From assembly GCA_029718625.1 (NCBI GenBank), contig CM056395.1:21744244-21808243 (forward strand): DNA of 64,000 bases, read 5' to 3'. The translations under genes and the position numbers were made by a program. Below the pieces are notes generated by a model. That model saw only the letters and a list, made by a program, of their open reading frames with translations, was not told where the DNA came from and did no database searches. The stretch comes from Synaphobranchus kaupii (taxonomy: Eukaryota > Chordata > Actinopteri > Anguilliformes > Synaphobranchidae). Within the stretch, counting starts at the first letter, position 1. Each line of letters begins with the position of its first letter. Below, piece by piece: positions 11,131 to 23,300 of this stretch.

Positions 11131-11608
11131 CAATATCTTGAAACTCATTGGGTACACTTTTGTCTAACCCACTGAACAACTTAACCAGTGGATTTTTTAA
11201 TGTAATCATGAATGTGTCTGAATAAAGACAAGTACATGCAAATGTTTATTTGATCAATAACCATACATAATTACAAGAGTCTCAGTTCATACCTGCTGTT
11301 TTGAACACTACAGCACACTCTTTAAATGCTAGAATTCCAGGAATAAAATTACTTTTAAAACCAATAGGATGCTTGAAAATCCTAATCCAATCTAAACTTT
11401 TATTAGACGCACTAAGAAGATATCAATATCAGGAAATGTTCTGGAAAATCCTTCACAATTACTGGAAGTTGTCTCAGACCATTTCTGAAGCATCACAGAG
11501 TCTATGACATTTTTTAATATTTGTCTAGCTCTTGGGACATATTATTATTTACTCTTGACTCTCATTTTTACTTGACTGAGCTCAGTTAAGGAGAATGATA
11601 ATCAGATT
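11131..11608. other. Intergenic DNA with no recognised feature
   Basis: AT-rich sequence between two retroelements. I see no coding exon and no clear terminal repeats. Confidence 0.5.
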
Positions 11609-11847
11609 GGGGTGGCACGGTGGCTAGCACTGTTGCCTCGCAAGAAGGAGGTTCTGGGTTCGAGTCCTGGCTGGCCTGGATCCTCCCTGTGTGGAGTTCT
11701 CCCCATGAATGTGTGGGTTCCCTCTGGGTACTCCAGTTTTCTCCCACAGTCCAAAGACATGTAGCCCAGGTACTCTGGTACATTTACAGAAATGTTATTG
11801 ATGTGCATTGTCCCTGTGAAATAAACTTATGAATTAATTAATTAATA
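11609..11847 (+). mobile_element. DANA/Mermaid-like tRNA-derived SINE
   Basis: The head GGTGGCACGGTGGCTAGCAC and B-box-like GGTTCGAGTCC are followed by TGTGGAGTTCTCCCC and CCACAGTCCAAAGACATG. These are the signature blocks of the zebrafish DANA / catfish Mermaid SINE family as I recall it. It ends in an (AATT)n-like tail at 11830-11847. Confidence 0.8.
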
Positions 11848-12880
11848 AGTGTGAATGTGCAGACAGCATTAAAAAAAAAACAGGCTCACAGCAGGTTGCA
11901 CCTACCTAACAAGGGCTGTATGTGCAAATATATTATGACTTTAAATTATTATGAACAATAGAATATCAATATTTGTATTTTGTATAACTAGTTCCATGTT
12001 ATACAAAAAGAGTACCATCCCTGGTTTGCCACCATTAAATGGTTGATGTTCATTAAAGAGGACAGTAGTAGGTTGAGTGGCTCAGTTTCTGAAGGTGCTC
12101 ACAATGAGAGCGGGCTATAGGTTTAAGTCAGCCTGGGTTCCTCAAGGTACTGTTATAAATGAACAAATACATTACAAGTGAAGAAATGCACATTTACATT
12201 AGTGCTCCCCAACAATGGTGAAGGTATCTACAGGCTATGAGTTGACATAAACGGATTTGCCTCTCCTCCAATTGCTCTCCCCTGTATGTGTGCCATGGCT
12301 ATGGTATGAATTGACTAAGAGTTAAGGGATTCAATAAAATTATTTGTATAACACTTTTAACAGAGACATTGTCACAAAGATGCTTTACAGAAGAAACAGA
12401 AAGGAAAAACCCAGACCTGAACCACCAAAAAACGAGCAAACCTCCCCAGTTAGTAGTGAGTAAGCAAGTAGCCTTCTTGCTGAATAAAACACATAAACAA
12501 CTACAATGATAAAACATTACAGAAAAAAATTTGAAATCAGAGTCAATGACAGAAGTGTAAATCTACGTCATTAAACTGTCAATTACAGTAGCCTGTTCTT
12601 TTAGTTCGCCCCATAAACGGCGGGTGGAGTCAGCCATAGATATAACCGTATTTATAGTAGCCTATCTGTGGAAGGGATAGCCTACTCAAATCTGGCCCTC
12701 GACTCCACTAGTAGCCTTGCTGGTTTTAATTTTTACCCTCTAATCAGGGCTGATTTAAACCTACCACATCAGATGAGTTACATATCTGGCCAATCAGTGG
12801 TATTAATCGATGAATTAACTATCCAGTAAAAAAAATAAAACCAGGAGTAGGCACTACTCGCCTTGCGGACCAGATTCGAG
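11848..12880. other. Intergenic DNA with no recognised gene
   Basis: AT-rich sequence with an A run near 11871-11880. Open frames here are short and resemble no protein I know. Confidence 0.5.
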
Positions 12881-12884
12881 TGTG

Positions 12885-13110
12885 ATCTATTGAGTGAGCA
12901 GGCCGTCTGGCGGTGGTTGTTTTGATCTTTACTCCAAAGCGTCATCGCCGTGTGTGTGGGCGGTGCGAGCGCGGTAGGGGACGGGTCGCGTGGCAGTGAC
13001 GCGACGCGACGCGGAGTGGGACAGAACTCCATTTTCAATGAATGGTAGCTGCTGTTTCTGCGTGTCAAGGTACAAAGGCGTCGTCAGAGGTGACAGCGAC
13101 ACGACGGAGG
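12885..13110 (+). promoter_or_regulatory. CpG-rich block, candidate slc25a51 promoter and first exon
   Basis: Dense CG dinucleotides in an AT-rich setting (GGCGGTGCGAGCGCGGTAGG, CGCGACGCGACGCGGAG). Candidate 5' splice donors follow: AAG/GTACAA at 13070-13071 and GAG/GTACAG near 13109. The orientation and the slc25a51 assignment are inferred from the next gene to the right. Confidence 0.45.
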
Positions 13111-14219
13111 TACAGTGAAGAGGGCTTTGCTATAGCTTTCAATTTTTTGTTTTATATTTCTTTGAACGGCATCGTGGAACATTTTTTCTCTTGACCCTCA
13201 TTGCGTATGCAGGGTTTATCTGTCTGAGTCACGCCTGATCTAATTCTGTTCACCGGTTGACAGGTTACTCTATAAGTCATCATACACAAAGCTAGCTAGC
13301 GTTGGCTATCTTTTCGGCGTCTTTCCCAAGTCGCAAAGTTAGTGACACCGTTTACAGTTTATCATTGTCATCTAGACAGTGTATTCAAACGTAACGTTAG
13401 CGTTGATCAGGCTAGCCTGCAGGACGACAGGCCACAACTGTAACTGGGAACAATCTTGACCTCTTGACTTCATACATACGACGGCGTTAGTAGTCAGTTT
13501 GCTTTTAGCCACGAATTAACTCGCTACCTATCGAAGTCTTTCCATTTTTTTAGTTGGGTAACAGTGCGTTTATCTGGAGCAAGGCATAGCCAGATTACGT
13601 TAGAAAATAAGAGATCGCAAATTGCTAACGTCAAACTCTATGCTAATATAATACACTTCACAGTCACTTAGGTGGTCTAGTGGTTTGCTAACGTTAGCGT
13701 GAAACGTTTTTGATATCCATTCTGTTTCTTCGTGATTTCTATTAAAATATTACTTTGCGCTACGTGGCACATCAGTATGTCGTATTTTATTATCTTGCTA
13801 GCTGATCGACAACTTTACATTAGAGTTGTGTAGAGTTGTATTAGCTAGTGCCGATCGCTGAAGCGGGACACACACAGCCAATGACACCTTTCAGGTTTAG
13901 ATAACAATGACAGTGTCTCACATATTGCTAACCGCCTTTGTGCATAATGTCAAGCTTTGGATCCCGGTTTATTTGGACTGACACAGAGGAAACCCAAGGT
14001 AGTTTAGACAGCACCTAGGTTATTTAATTTAATATAACGTGACTGTTTTTTATTATCAGGTAACTTACTGTGAGCGAGAGGATTGATGGACCGTCATATG
14101 ATATTTAGCAAACTTAACTTGGTTAACTTACATAAACTAGCATTAATGACTACAGTATTTGTTGCTCAATCATTTGGACTTTGAAAGCCTTTGGAAATAT
14201 TAAAGTAACGGCAGCTAAC
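13111..14219. other. Presumed slc25a51 5' UTR intron, first part
   Basis: No coding sequence was seen. Palindromic motifs TAACGTTA (13392, 13689) and GCTAGC (for example 13291-13300) are clustered here. Confidence 0.45.
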
Positions 14220-14325
14220 CCCTTATGGAAATGTAATATACTGTAGTATATATTAAATATATTGTGACGATCATTTTGATATATTTACAATATACTGCAG
14301 TATATTCTTTTTCCATAAGGAACTA
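14220..14325. repeat. Short inverted repeat (hairpin-forming MITE-like element)
   Basis: The left arm CCTTATGGAAATGTAATATA and right arm ending TATATTCTTTTTCCATAAGG are near-complementary, with TACTGTAGTATAT and ATACTGCAGTATAT inside. The whole block is about 105 bp and could fold on itself. Confidence 0.75.
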
Positions 14326-17020
14326 CCTGGGCAGATTAGCTGACTTGTTACACTGATTGATTTAAGGGGAAAGCAAAGACGTTGCGTTGGAGGGAAGGTC
14401 AGCGCTAACTGCTAGCTGTTAGCATGGCCACTAATTATAGACAAGTTTCTGAACCACTGGAAAATGTCCCCTCGCGTTGGCATCTGTTTCATGTCCAGGA
14501 GAAAGTCGACTGTTAGTTGCTAAGTTCTTTTACATTTAATATTCATTTATATATTTTTTAAATATTTAATATTTATGTTTTTAGAGACTTAAATGTATTT
14601 TAATACGAGTTGTCGACGTAACCTGCCTTTAGACAGCACACATGCAAGAAGACTCAAATCGCCGCTGTGTGAGGCTGACTGGATAGCTCGATATAATAAC
14701 GGAGTCTGTCTATTATTATGAATACCGCAACGATGGAGTCATGCACCAAGGTGCGATATTGCATTTACAAGTTGCAAGCAAAAATCAACATTGTCAATGT
14801 GGGAAGTGTTCGAAAGATATATTGCAGCTAGAATATCCGGTAGTGAAATTATGAAACTGATTTCTGGGTAATAAAATATGGTCAACTCAGATGCCGTAAT
14901 TTTCACACGATACAGTATAGTATTGCATTGTGTTTTATTGCGTTTAACGTAATTGAAATAAAATAATACAACAGAATTGGAGTCGCAATATAGTGCACAA
15001 ATTCAACACGAGTTCATTTGAGGCCATCATGTGACCTCCAATGACCCTGGCTTGACAAACATAAGAAGTGCTGTAAAAGACAGCCACTGTCTACATTAAG
15101 AACAAAAATAGAGCACCAGATTGCACATATACAGTGTTAAAAAGTGTCGATTATAGTAAATAAGGCTGGATCTGCCAAACAAATCAATATTACTTGGCAC
15201 TGTAACTGCAGTGAACAGATTGATTTCTGGATTTTTTTATAAGGACCTATTATTAGAAGGACTGAAACGATTGTAAACAAATCTACCCCGCCGAATGAGT
15301 AGGAGGAGTTGTTATTGTGTAGCCTACTTGTCGCCGAATCTCCAGTAGGTAACAGTTACGGTAAGGAACGAGACGCTCATTAACATTGTTCTGAAAATGA
15401 AATTATAGCAGCAGCGAACAGAGCCTGCATTGGTTCTTCAGGGGAACCTGATCCACGCAGGCGCGGTTTCCAGGAGAGCTACACCCAACAACAAGTTGCC
15501 GTTTTTGACCAGTGGTCTTTGCGACAGCTGCGACTGTTATGCTCCCCGTGAAGTTTACACATGGCGATTATCGAAGTGCATCTTTGAATGTGGTTTCAGG
15601 CGCACGAACGTAAAAGGTTGAAATAAATATCAATTGCACTTGACTTTGTTAACCATTGTCGAGGTGATATAATGTTTTTAAAATTTGGAAGAAGCATTAT
15701 TTTGGCGTTTCCCTGAGCAGCTGTCAGAATCTCATTCTCTGGCAGACACAAGGAGCCAATAGTCTCTCTCTCGCTCTCTCTGCCCCTCCTTTATTTAATT
15801 ATTTGCCTTAGGTAGGCATTTCTGTAGTAAGCCTATTATTCTTACACGGGCGGAGGAGACAGACTGGGCAGTGCCAGCCTGCTTCACCCTGTTTCTGTGT
15901 GCAGGTACAGTGACCTTGTCTTAGGGCTCACTGCCAGGCAGCAGGCGGAATGAGAGGCCGGTTGGATGATGCATACATGCTCTGGGTAACTACTGAGCAT
16001 TCATTCAGCAACATTCAACAGACTGGTTGTTTATATTCCTCATCTGCTTGTATTAAAGTCCCAGTGAAGTAAACTGAGAAGGAAATGTACAACGGGCCCC
16101 CAGGGTCGGGTTGGTTATAGGGTTGCACTCAGTGTTTTTATATAAATAATCTTCCAGAGATTATCTTCTCATGCATGGATTCTAGATCCAGACCTTTGGG
16201 GGTTGAAAGACATTTTTATTTTCTTCTTCCATACATTATATACATGGTTTATATACTGGCTGACACCAAGAGCTTTGCAATAGTTCAGGTGGCCTCTCAC
16301 CGCTTTGTGAACCCATGACGCGTTGTTTAAATTAGGTTCTATAAAACCGATGCTATCTTTGGGTTGTCTTTGAGATATCATTTTGCCTTTATTGACATTC
16401 AACTGCATTTAAAAGTAGGCATTTGGCAGTGTTTTCAGGCTGCGGCTTTAACGCGAGAGTTTGCAAATGCGACCATCTCACCCGTCTTGTTCTCATGTCC
16501 CCCCCCCCCCCCCCCCCCCCCCGATATAGGGATCGCGCATTCAGAGTTGGCAGCCTACATCCGTCTACACGGAGCTAACAAAGGTAAGGGTGTGTTTGTA
16601 TTTTCTATTCATGACTTAAAGCAGCATTATCAACTACAGCTACCGGTGGCGTTTGTAATCGGATGGCGAGCTTCTCTCTTTCTCTTTCTCCAAATGAGAG
16701 TGATTTATTATTTATGTATTTATTATTTATATACATTATTATTCCAGTGTATTAATCCTATGTCATGTGTCATTGTTAATTGTTTTATTGTTAATTGCTT
16801 TGGCAATATTGTTTTTATACAGTCATGCCAATAAAGCATTATTGAATTGAATTGAGAGAGAGAGAGAAAGAGAGAGAGAGTTGAGGATAAAGAAAAAGAC
16901 CGGCTGGCTGCTCGCTTGCTGAATTGTTGTCACTTGTGTCTGCCTGGGAAATGTCTCTTGATGGACAAGGAAGAAGTCGGGGGAGTTCACATATCTAGTT
17001 TATAGGACACCTGTTATATA
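14326..17020. other. Intergenic or intronic DNA; C run and LINE-like tail
   Basis: No gene recognised. It holds a run of about 22 C at 16500-16522, a LINE-like 3' tail ending GCCAATAAAGC...AATTGAATTG at 16750-16855, and a GA microsatellite after it. Confidence 0.5.
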
Positions 17021-17631
17021 CAGTGCCCTCCACTATTATTGGCACCCCTGGTAAAGATGAGTAAAAATGGTTAGGTTATAAAAAGTTCACCGAATTAGCT
17101 TAATCTCACACTGAAAAATGTCATTTTTTTAAAAAAAATTAAAAAGATAACTTGAAGGGTTTCTTCTCCTGACTTATTTTTCCACAGAGTTCAATAGGAA
17201 GATTTGTCAGGAGAAAACAACCCTTAAAGTGATCCATCCTAGTCCCACCCCACAATTCCCATAGAGATCCATTCAAATGCAGAGACGTTATAGTATCACT
17301 TGTAAGAATACCAGAAAATAAGATATCAAGTGTTGTTGGGTTACAGACATCAGGAAGTCATGGCATGCAACGGATATGCGACCAAATATTAAAAATTATT
17401 ACTTTTTATTCTATATATAAATGCAGGGGTGCCAATAATTGTGGCACACGTGGTTTTGTTAAAAAATAATTATTTCTTGATGAGGGATTTTTTTTTCTCG
17501 TAACAATTTTACTTCAATTAAAGGTTGGATTTTTTTCAGTGTGACATTAAGCTAATTCACCAAACGGTGAATTTTTTATAACCCTTTTTACTCATCTTTA
17601 CCAGGGGTGCCAATAATAGTGGAGGGCACTG
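17021..17631. mobile_element. Non-autonomous Tc1/mariner element with long terminal inverted repeats
   Basis: The left end CAGTGCCCTCCACTATTATT and right end AATAATAGTGGAGGGCACTG are exact inverted repeats. Complementarity continues inward (GGCACCCCTGGTAAAGATGAG and its complement) and again around TTAGCTTAATCTCACACTG. No transposase frame is present. The ends resemble those common in fish Tc1 families. Confidence 0.88.
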
Positions 17632-17639
17632 TGTATGAC

Positions 17640-18863
17640 TTTCTACTAAACTAGATGTTATTTTCTGATAACTCGCTACACACATGCATGGTGATTGTGT
17701 GTACGGCTGTTTTTTCCCATGTTAACAAAATGACATTCCAGCCGGGCTCCTCCCTTCCACAGCAAAGCCTTTGCACACGGGCTGAGAGAAAAGCGTGCCG
17801 GTGCAATGACAGCATCTTATTGGTTCTCGAGACGCATCGATGACACGCCACCTTTCTTTTCATTTCAATTGCTCCTCTTTGTGGCGCGACCCACAGTTAG
17901 CTTAATGGATGTCCGTATGGACTTCTGTAGACTTAGCTGGAGTATGAGAGAAGACGTAGATGTGTGGGTGGGTGTGGGTATGGGTGGCGTAACTGCAGTC
18001 TTGCAGGGCGGCAGTGTGTTACTGTTTTGTTATTGAAAGTCTGTTTTGGGTGGGAGGGGGAGGATGTGTTTTTGCTGCAGATTCCTTGCAGACACAATTA
18101 AGTGACTTGTGTAAGAGGTTCTTGAGAAGACATTGCAGCCATTACGTGTCAGGGTCACAGTCAGGCCTGTTTTGTGCTGCTTGTTTCTGACTTCCTGTTT
18201 TTTGAAACCACTCGGAGTAATAAACGGCTCTTCAGCTTTTTTCAAACTCAAGTGAATTCAACTACATTATGCAATCCAGTGGAGTGCACCAGCCGAGAAG
18301 GAAATAATGTTCTGTGTCATTTTTTATTTGTTAGTGTGTCAACTGTTTTAGGTCAATTGTTTTACACAATCATAGTACACATAGGGCCTGATTTACCTTT
18401 AGCGTAAACAAATGATTTGTCATGGTATTTGTTTTGCACCAATCATTGGTTATGTTGTTAGTTTTGCGTGTGCTAAAAGTTTTTAAAGTAGAAAGTGCTA
18501 ATGGTGATTGATGTGTTACTGTTACTTTGGCTCTGACAGGACACGGATATGATTCAGTGATTAAATAAAAAAATGGCCAGTTATATTCTGCAGCTCACTT
18601 ATAGATGCTGGCGAACAGCCGACCACTTGCCCTCCACCGCCCTATTTCTCTCTCACTGCTTTAAAATGTCAGGCGTTATTCTGGGCCCCTATTCAATGCA
18701 AACACAATTAGCTGTGTCCTTAACGAAAGCTAAACTTTGTTAAAAACTTTAACAAAAAGCTAAGGACAGGCCATATTGAGTAAGTGTACATACGACAGTG
18801 TCCTTGTAGGCAAGACTCCCCTCCCCTAAATTGCCGGTTTGACTTGCTGTATTGCGTTTCCAG
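17640..18863. other. Presumed slc25a51 intron, last part, with 3' splice acceptor
   Basis: Ends in TTGCGTTTCCAG at 18852-18863, a good 3' splice acceptor 68 bp before the slc25a51 ATG. Nothing else was recognised. Confidence 0.5.
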
Positions 18864-18931
18864 GGAGACACCGCCGGGCTTGCGTGACCGTTGATGGCGG
18901 TCTGATCGTGTCCATGGGGGTCGCCGTAACC

Positions 18932-19807
18932 ATGGACCCTGAGGCCCAGCAGGGGAAGCAGGGGAAAGCGGTGCTGCTGCCCGGTTTGGACCAGCGCAAG
19001 AAGCACTACGTCTGCGGCTCGTGCGCCGCCTTCACCAACATCTCCGTCACCTTCCCCATCCAGAAGGTCCTGTTCCGGCAGCAGCTGTTCGGCGTGCGGG
19101 CGAGCGAGGCCGTCACGCAGCTGCAGCGGGACGGCCTGCGCAACCTGTACCGCGGCCTCCTGCCGCCCCTGCTCCAGAAGACCACCACGGTGGCCATCAT
19201 GTTCGGCCTGTACGAGGACTTCTCCCGCCTGCTGGCGGGTCACGCGGGCGGGGCTCCCGAGCTGCTGACCCGGAGCCTGGCGGCGGTGCTGGCGGGCACG
19301 GCCGAGGCGGCCCTCACGCCCTTCGAGAGGGTGCAGACGCTCCTGCAGGACCCACGGAACCACGGGCGCTTCCACAACACCTTCCACACGTTCGGGACGC
19401 TGCTGCGGGACCACGGCGTGCGCGAGTGCTACCGCGGCCTGCTACCCATCCTGCTGCGCAACGGGCCCAGCAACGCCCTCTTTTTCGGCCTGCGGGGGCC
19501 CATCAAGCAGCAGCTGCCCGAGGCCCAGTCGCCCGCCGCCAACCTGGTCAACGACTTCATCTGCGGCGGCCTGCTGGGCGCCATGCTGGGCTTCATGTTC
19601 TACCCGCTCAACGTGCTGAAGGCGCGCATGCAGGCGCAGGTGGGCGGGGCCTTCCAGCCCTCGCGGGCCGTGCTGCTCACCATATGGCGGGAGCGCGACG
19701 GCAAGGTGACGCACCTGTTCCGCGGGGCGCAACTCAACTACTACCGCTCCATCCTGTCCTGGGGCATCATCAACGCCACGTACGAGCTCCTGCTCAAGTT
19801 TTTATGA
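18932..19807 (+). CDS. slc25a51: Mitochondrial NAD+ transporter SLC25A51
   Basis: SLC25A51 is an inner-membrane carrier of the SLC25 family that brings NAD+ into the mitochondrial matrix. The frame encodes 291 residues (human about 297) in three carrier repeats. The signature positions are [11 protein letters not shown] in repeat 1, [11 protein letters not shown] in repeat 2 and [11 protein letters not shown] in repeat 3. Conserved blocks include [27 protein letters not shown] and NDFICGG. ATG at 18932 is chosen because MDPEA aligns with the human N-terminus and its context ACCATGG is strong; an in-frame ATG at 18914 is possible. The coding region is one exon, as in mammals, preceded by an acceptor at 18863. 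GC content is very high throughout. The closest alternative is the paralogue SLC25A52, which is a primate retrocopy and so unlikely in fish. Confidence 0.95.
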   Translation: MDPEAQQGKQGKAVLLPGLDQRKKHYVCGSCAAFTNISVTFPIQKVLFRQQLFGVRASEAVTQLQRDGLRNLYRGLLPPLLQKTTTVAIMFGLYEDFSRLLAGHAGGAPELLTRSLAAVLAGTAEAALTPFERVQTLLQDPRNHGRFHNTFHTFGTLLRDHGVRECYRGLLPILLRNGPSNALFFGLRGPIKQQLPEAQSPAANLVNDFICGGLLGAMLGFMFYPLNVLKARMQAQVGGAFQPSRAVLLTIWRERDGKVTHLFRGAQLNYYRSILSWGIINATYELLLKFL

Positions 19808-19895
19808 GCCCGGGATGGGCGGGGCGGGGCAGCGCGGGGGCGGTGCGGGGTGGGGGGCAGGGACACGCCATCTGAGAAGGATAAGGAGAGGGAAT
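19808..19895 (+). other. slc25a51 3' UTR start
   Basis: GC-rich sequence directly after the TGA at 19805-19807. The UTR probably runs into the following MITE. Possible poly(A) signals are ATTAAA at 20012 (inside the MITE) and AATAAA near 21641; neither is proven. Confidence 0.4.
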
Positions 19896-20182
19896 GGGTG
19901 CGTCCCAGTACTCGAAAAATACACTCTCCTTTCCTCCACTACCACCTCCTCTCCTCCGTGCCCCGGAAACGGATCTTCGTGTCCTAATCTAATGTTTCTG
20001 ATTTCATATTCATTAAATATTAATTAACGTTTCAACGTGGACCGTAATGTCCGGTATATTGTATACGGTACATGCAACTACTTGGAGCGTACAGACAGTT
20101 TTGCATATTTCCGGGTAGGAGACGAGTGAAGGAGAGGAGTGGAGGAAAGGAGGTGAGGAGTGAAGAATATTGGGACGCACCC
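19896..20182. mobile_element. MITE with GGTGCGTCCCA termini, copy 1
   Basis: Ends are GGTGCGTCCCAGTACTC and GAATATTGGGACGCACC, inverted repeats. The inside shares CCACTACCACCTCCTCTCCT and TTTTGCATA.TTCCGGGTAG with copy 2 at 44524-44814. It lies about 90 bp after the slc25a51 stop codon. Confidence 0.82.
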
Positions 20183-20302
20183 AATGTGAAGACCGTATGT
20201 GCGCATGCTGATGATGTAAGCATACATCATCACTGTGGGACGAGAGGCGGGTGCCATTGGTGTTGCACTGCTAGATACCCTCAGCCATTGGCCCAGAAAC
20301 GT

Positions 20303-20330
20303 GTGTTGGGGTTGGGGTTGGGGTTGGGGT
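20303..20330 (+). repeat. (GGGGTT)n tract
   Basis: Four consecutive TTGGGG units. Four G4 runs spaced by TT could form a G-quadruplex. Confidence 0.85.
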
Positions 20331-23300
20331 AGTGGGGCGGGGCAGACTCCACAGTTGGAGAGGAGGTGTTAGTCTCTGACGCACTTGAACTAAGGCCCAG
20401 AAGAAAGGGTCACGTTAATCGTACATTATGAGCACTTGGGCAGCCGCTTTTTCTTACGAGATGAAAGGCCTGCAAGATGACAGAACGTTTTTTTTTTCGG
20501 CAAAGCGTTCATGACTTATGAGCTAAACGGAGAGTGTGCCTACCGAGGATAGCGGATCGACGTGACTCTGCGGGCAAAGAGCAGAGCGTCATTAGACATC
20601 CAAAATGTTCAAATACTTGTCAGGAGAACTGATTCTTCAGAAAGTCTTTTCTTAAAGGATATGGGCCTAAATTTTTATTTTCCTGTTCATTTTCTTACGT
20701 AGCACGTAGTAGTAGTAGTAGTAGCAGCTTTTTTTTTTTCCTACTGTCATCGATCTCCAAAGTACAAATCCAAATAATGCTGTCCGTGTGCATTAAAAAA
20801 AGTAAAAAACGTCCATAGCTTGATGTTGTATATGTGTGGCTGTCTCAGTAGTATATATCAGTGGCCTTTCCCATAAGTATATAAATAGTAAGTGCTTGAC
20901 ATCTCTGTGGATGGATATCCATTTTATCCCTGTGGAGGCAAAGGGCGAAACTAGCGGGCTCTACTCCAGTCGGTGTGCTGAGAATGCGGTCATTTTGACC
21001 TGGGTTTGTATTTGCCCTGCAGGATCAGATTTGGCTCAATTTTGAACTCCCCAAGGTCAGTCAGAGCTTGATTGAGAAGTCTGGCCGCGTACACCTGTGA
21101 ACGGGGGTGCTGCCATGAAGGACTGTCGGCCACCTCTTCAGTTGGCCAGTCCGTTAGTTAAAAGCACGGTGTTGCTCTGTTGTGTGTTGTGCCAGTGCAT
21201 TGAGTTGTGTAGAGTTGTGTTTCGTGACTGAACATATTACCTTCAGTTTTCTCTCACCATTCCATGCCCTTTCATTAACATCCTTTTTATTTTTTGTTTC
21301 ATCGATGCCTGCATGGGACGCACATGTGTGGGGGTTTGAAAAGAAAAACGACATGATGGAGGAGGTGAGGAGGAGCTAACTTCCTGGTCTCTGAAGAGAG
21401 GCGGTCTGATTGTTGTCACCTGTGGGGTTTTTTTTTGGGGTTATTTTTAAAGCCTCTCTAAGCTTCCCCTTCCACCCTGTTCCTGGACATGGGCTGCGTC
21501 GTCTGATCCCCGGCGAGCAGGCTTACCAGCGTTGCAGCGTCCTTCCTGCAGAGAGGGATCAGAGTGCTTTGACGGCGTAATTCTCTGGGGTAAAGTTCAG
21601 GCGTGCGGTTCTCTTGGAGGAGACGCTGTGTATATCTGGTTAATAAAGGAGCGCTAGCCTCTGTTGTACTGTACCGTATACACACCCCTTACAAAGGGCC
21701 CCAGAGCTATGCCTTGGTCTGTGCCATGTGAGGGTTAAACCGCAGCGTGTGCCGACTTTTACTTAAGTTTTATATTTTAAGGGGGAGGAAAAGTCCTCTC
21801 TTTCCCCTCCCCCCTCAAATACTAAATATAAAATTCAAATACGAGCTTGTAATTCTGCAGCCAACCAATGGTATTATATGACTAACCCAATGAAGGGGGA
21901 AAGAAGTGCCATTTTGTGTCAGGAGTATATTAATAACTGGGAATATGTGGGAGGGGCCTCAGGAGTCAAATGACCAATGAACTCTTGGGAGCTGAGTCTC
22001 ATTATCCCCATCATGAATTGTACCCATAATGCAGCTGTTCGATTGCTAATGCATGAATTTTTATTTTTTTGGGGGCGGGGTTTACACTTGATGTTATTGT
22101 ACTGTGGTATATGACACCACAAGTGCTGTCCTGTTTAAACGGTCTCAGTGAGAGACTAATTAATTAAAACCTTTGGGAAGTGATGTTACGAGAGCTACGA
22201 CGAGAAGTACACGGAAAGAGAAATGCTTATATCTGTGTGTGTATGCACATGTGTGTGTATGCAATTACAATCACCACTATTTGCAGTTGCAAAACTTTGA
22301 TAAGTTTGGGTTGTTATTTAGGGTGTGGGGGAAGTGACGATGCTAAAATAAAATTTTACAACAGGATGGAAAATCTCTGCTCATGATGGCAGGAGGAAAC
22401 GAGCAGATACATTTGTTGGCATTTTTCTGCAAGTGTAATCGGTTTATTTTTTACTGGAACGATGTTGGGTCTATTTTTAAGGCAATAAATTGATTGTCAG
22501 TTTCACAGACATTAGGCCCCTGTTTATTTTGTTGGTCGCACTGTGTTGCTGTTTGTCAGGAGGAATTTTCTATTCCACGTTACCGAACAGGACCAGTGCT
22601 TTTGGTCTCTTGTTGGGGGAATCGAGCGCCCAAACAGGCTGGCTTCAGCTTGTGTCCTTCCAAAGCAAGCCCTGTATCACTGCCGGCAGAGCATCATGGG
22701 TAAAATAATGCACTTGCTTAACAGGCCAGCAGATGGCGCACATCTCCGTGTGAACACTGCTTTTTTTTCCCTTGGGAAACGGCAAACAAATTTTTTGTAT
22801 GCTGGTAATGCAAAGTAAGCTGATTTACACTGCCTGAAAATGCAAAATGGTAAAATTTAATGAAGCCAGAGGAACACATTTACCTGTATATTCACAAGTA
22901 TTGCTTGGAGAGAGTTATTCATGTATACACACAAAAGTCTTTATGTAAGCATGTTTCATGTTGTATTCATTACAATAATATTATGGGTTTCTTTCACAAA
23001 TGTCACTATTTCCATGTAACTGTACCATAATGCACTTGCTTACATACTTTCATTTTTTTTTGTCGGGGATGGAAAGTATAAACAGTACACTGCTACAAAA
23101 AAAAAAAAACTAATAAAATTTGGACAGGTTATTGAAGTGATTGCTTTCTATATTCTACGCAGTTAAAATGATTGTGGGTTTCTCTCATCTGACAAAACTG
23201 AAACGTTTAAATGTGAATTGGCAGATTCATGTACGGCTATAATCTAATCATTAAATTAATTACTCAGTTATTTTTAGTCTTGTTGGATAACATTAATAGC

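Noticed and set aside
11609..11700. Possible tRNA gene (GGTTCGAGTCC B box)
   Set aside because: Part of a DANA/Mermaid-like SINE; no proper acceptor stem or anticodon arm seen.
16500..16522. Run of about 22 C, and G/C runs at 41540-41553, 48007-48028 and 59604-59621
   Set aside because: Simple homopolymers; length is unreliable and no function can be argued.
18749..19414. 221-codon minus-strand open frame over slc25a51
   Set aside because: It is an antisense shadow of the GC-rich exon; low complexity, no family resemblance.
19021..19875. 284-codon plus-strand open frame overlapping slc25a51
   Set aside because: It is Arg/Pro/Ala-rich and explained by the high GC content. The other frame matches SLC25A51 throughout.
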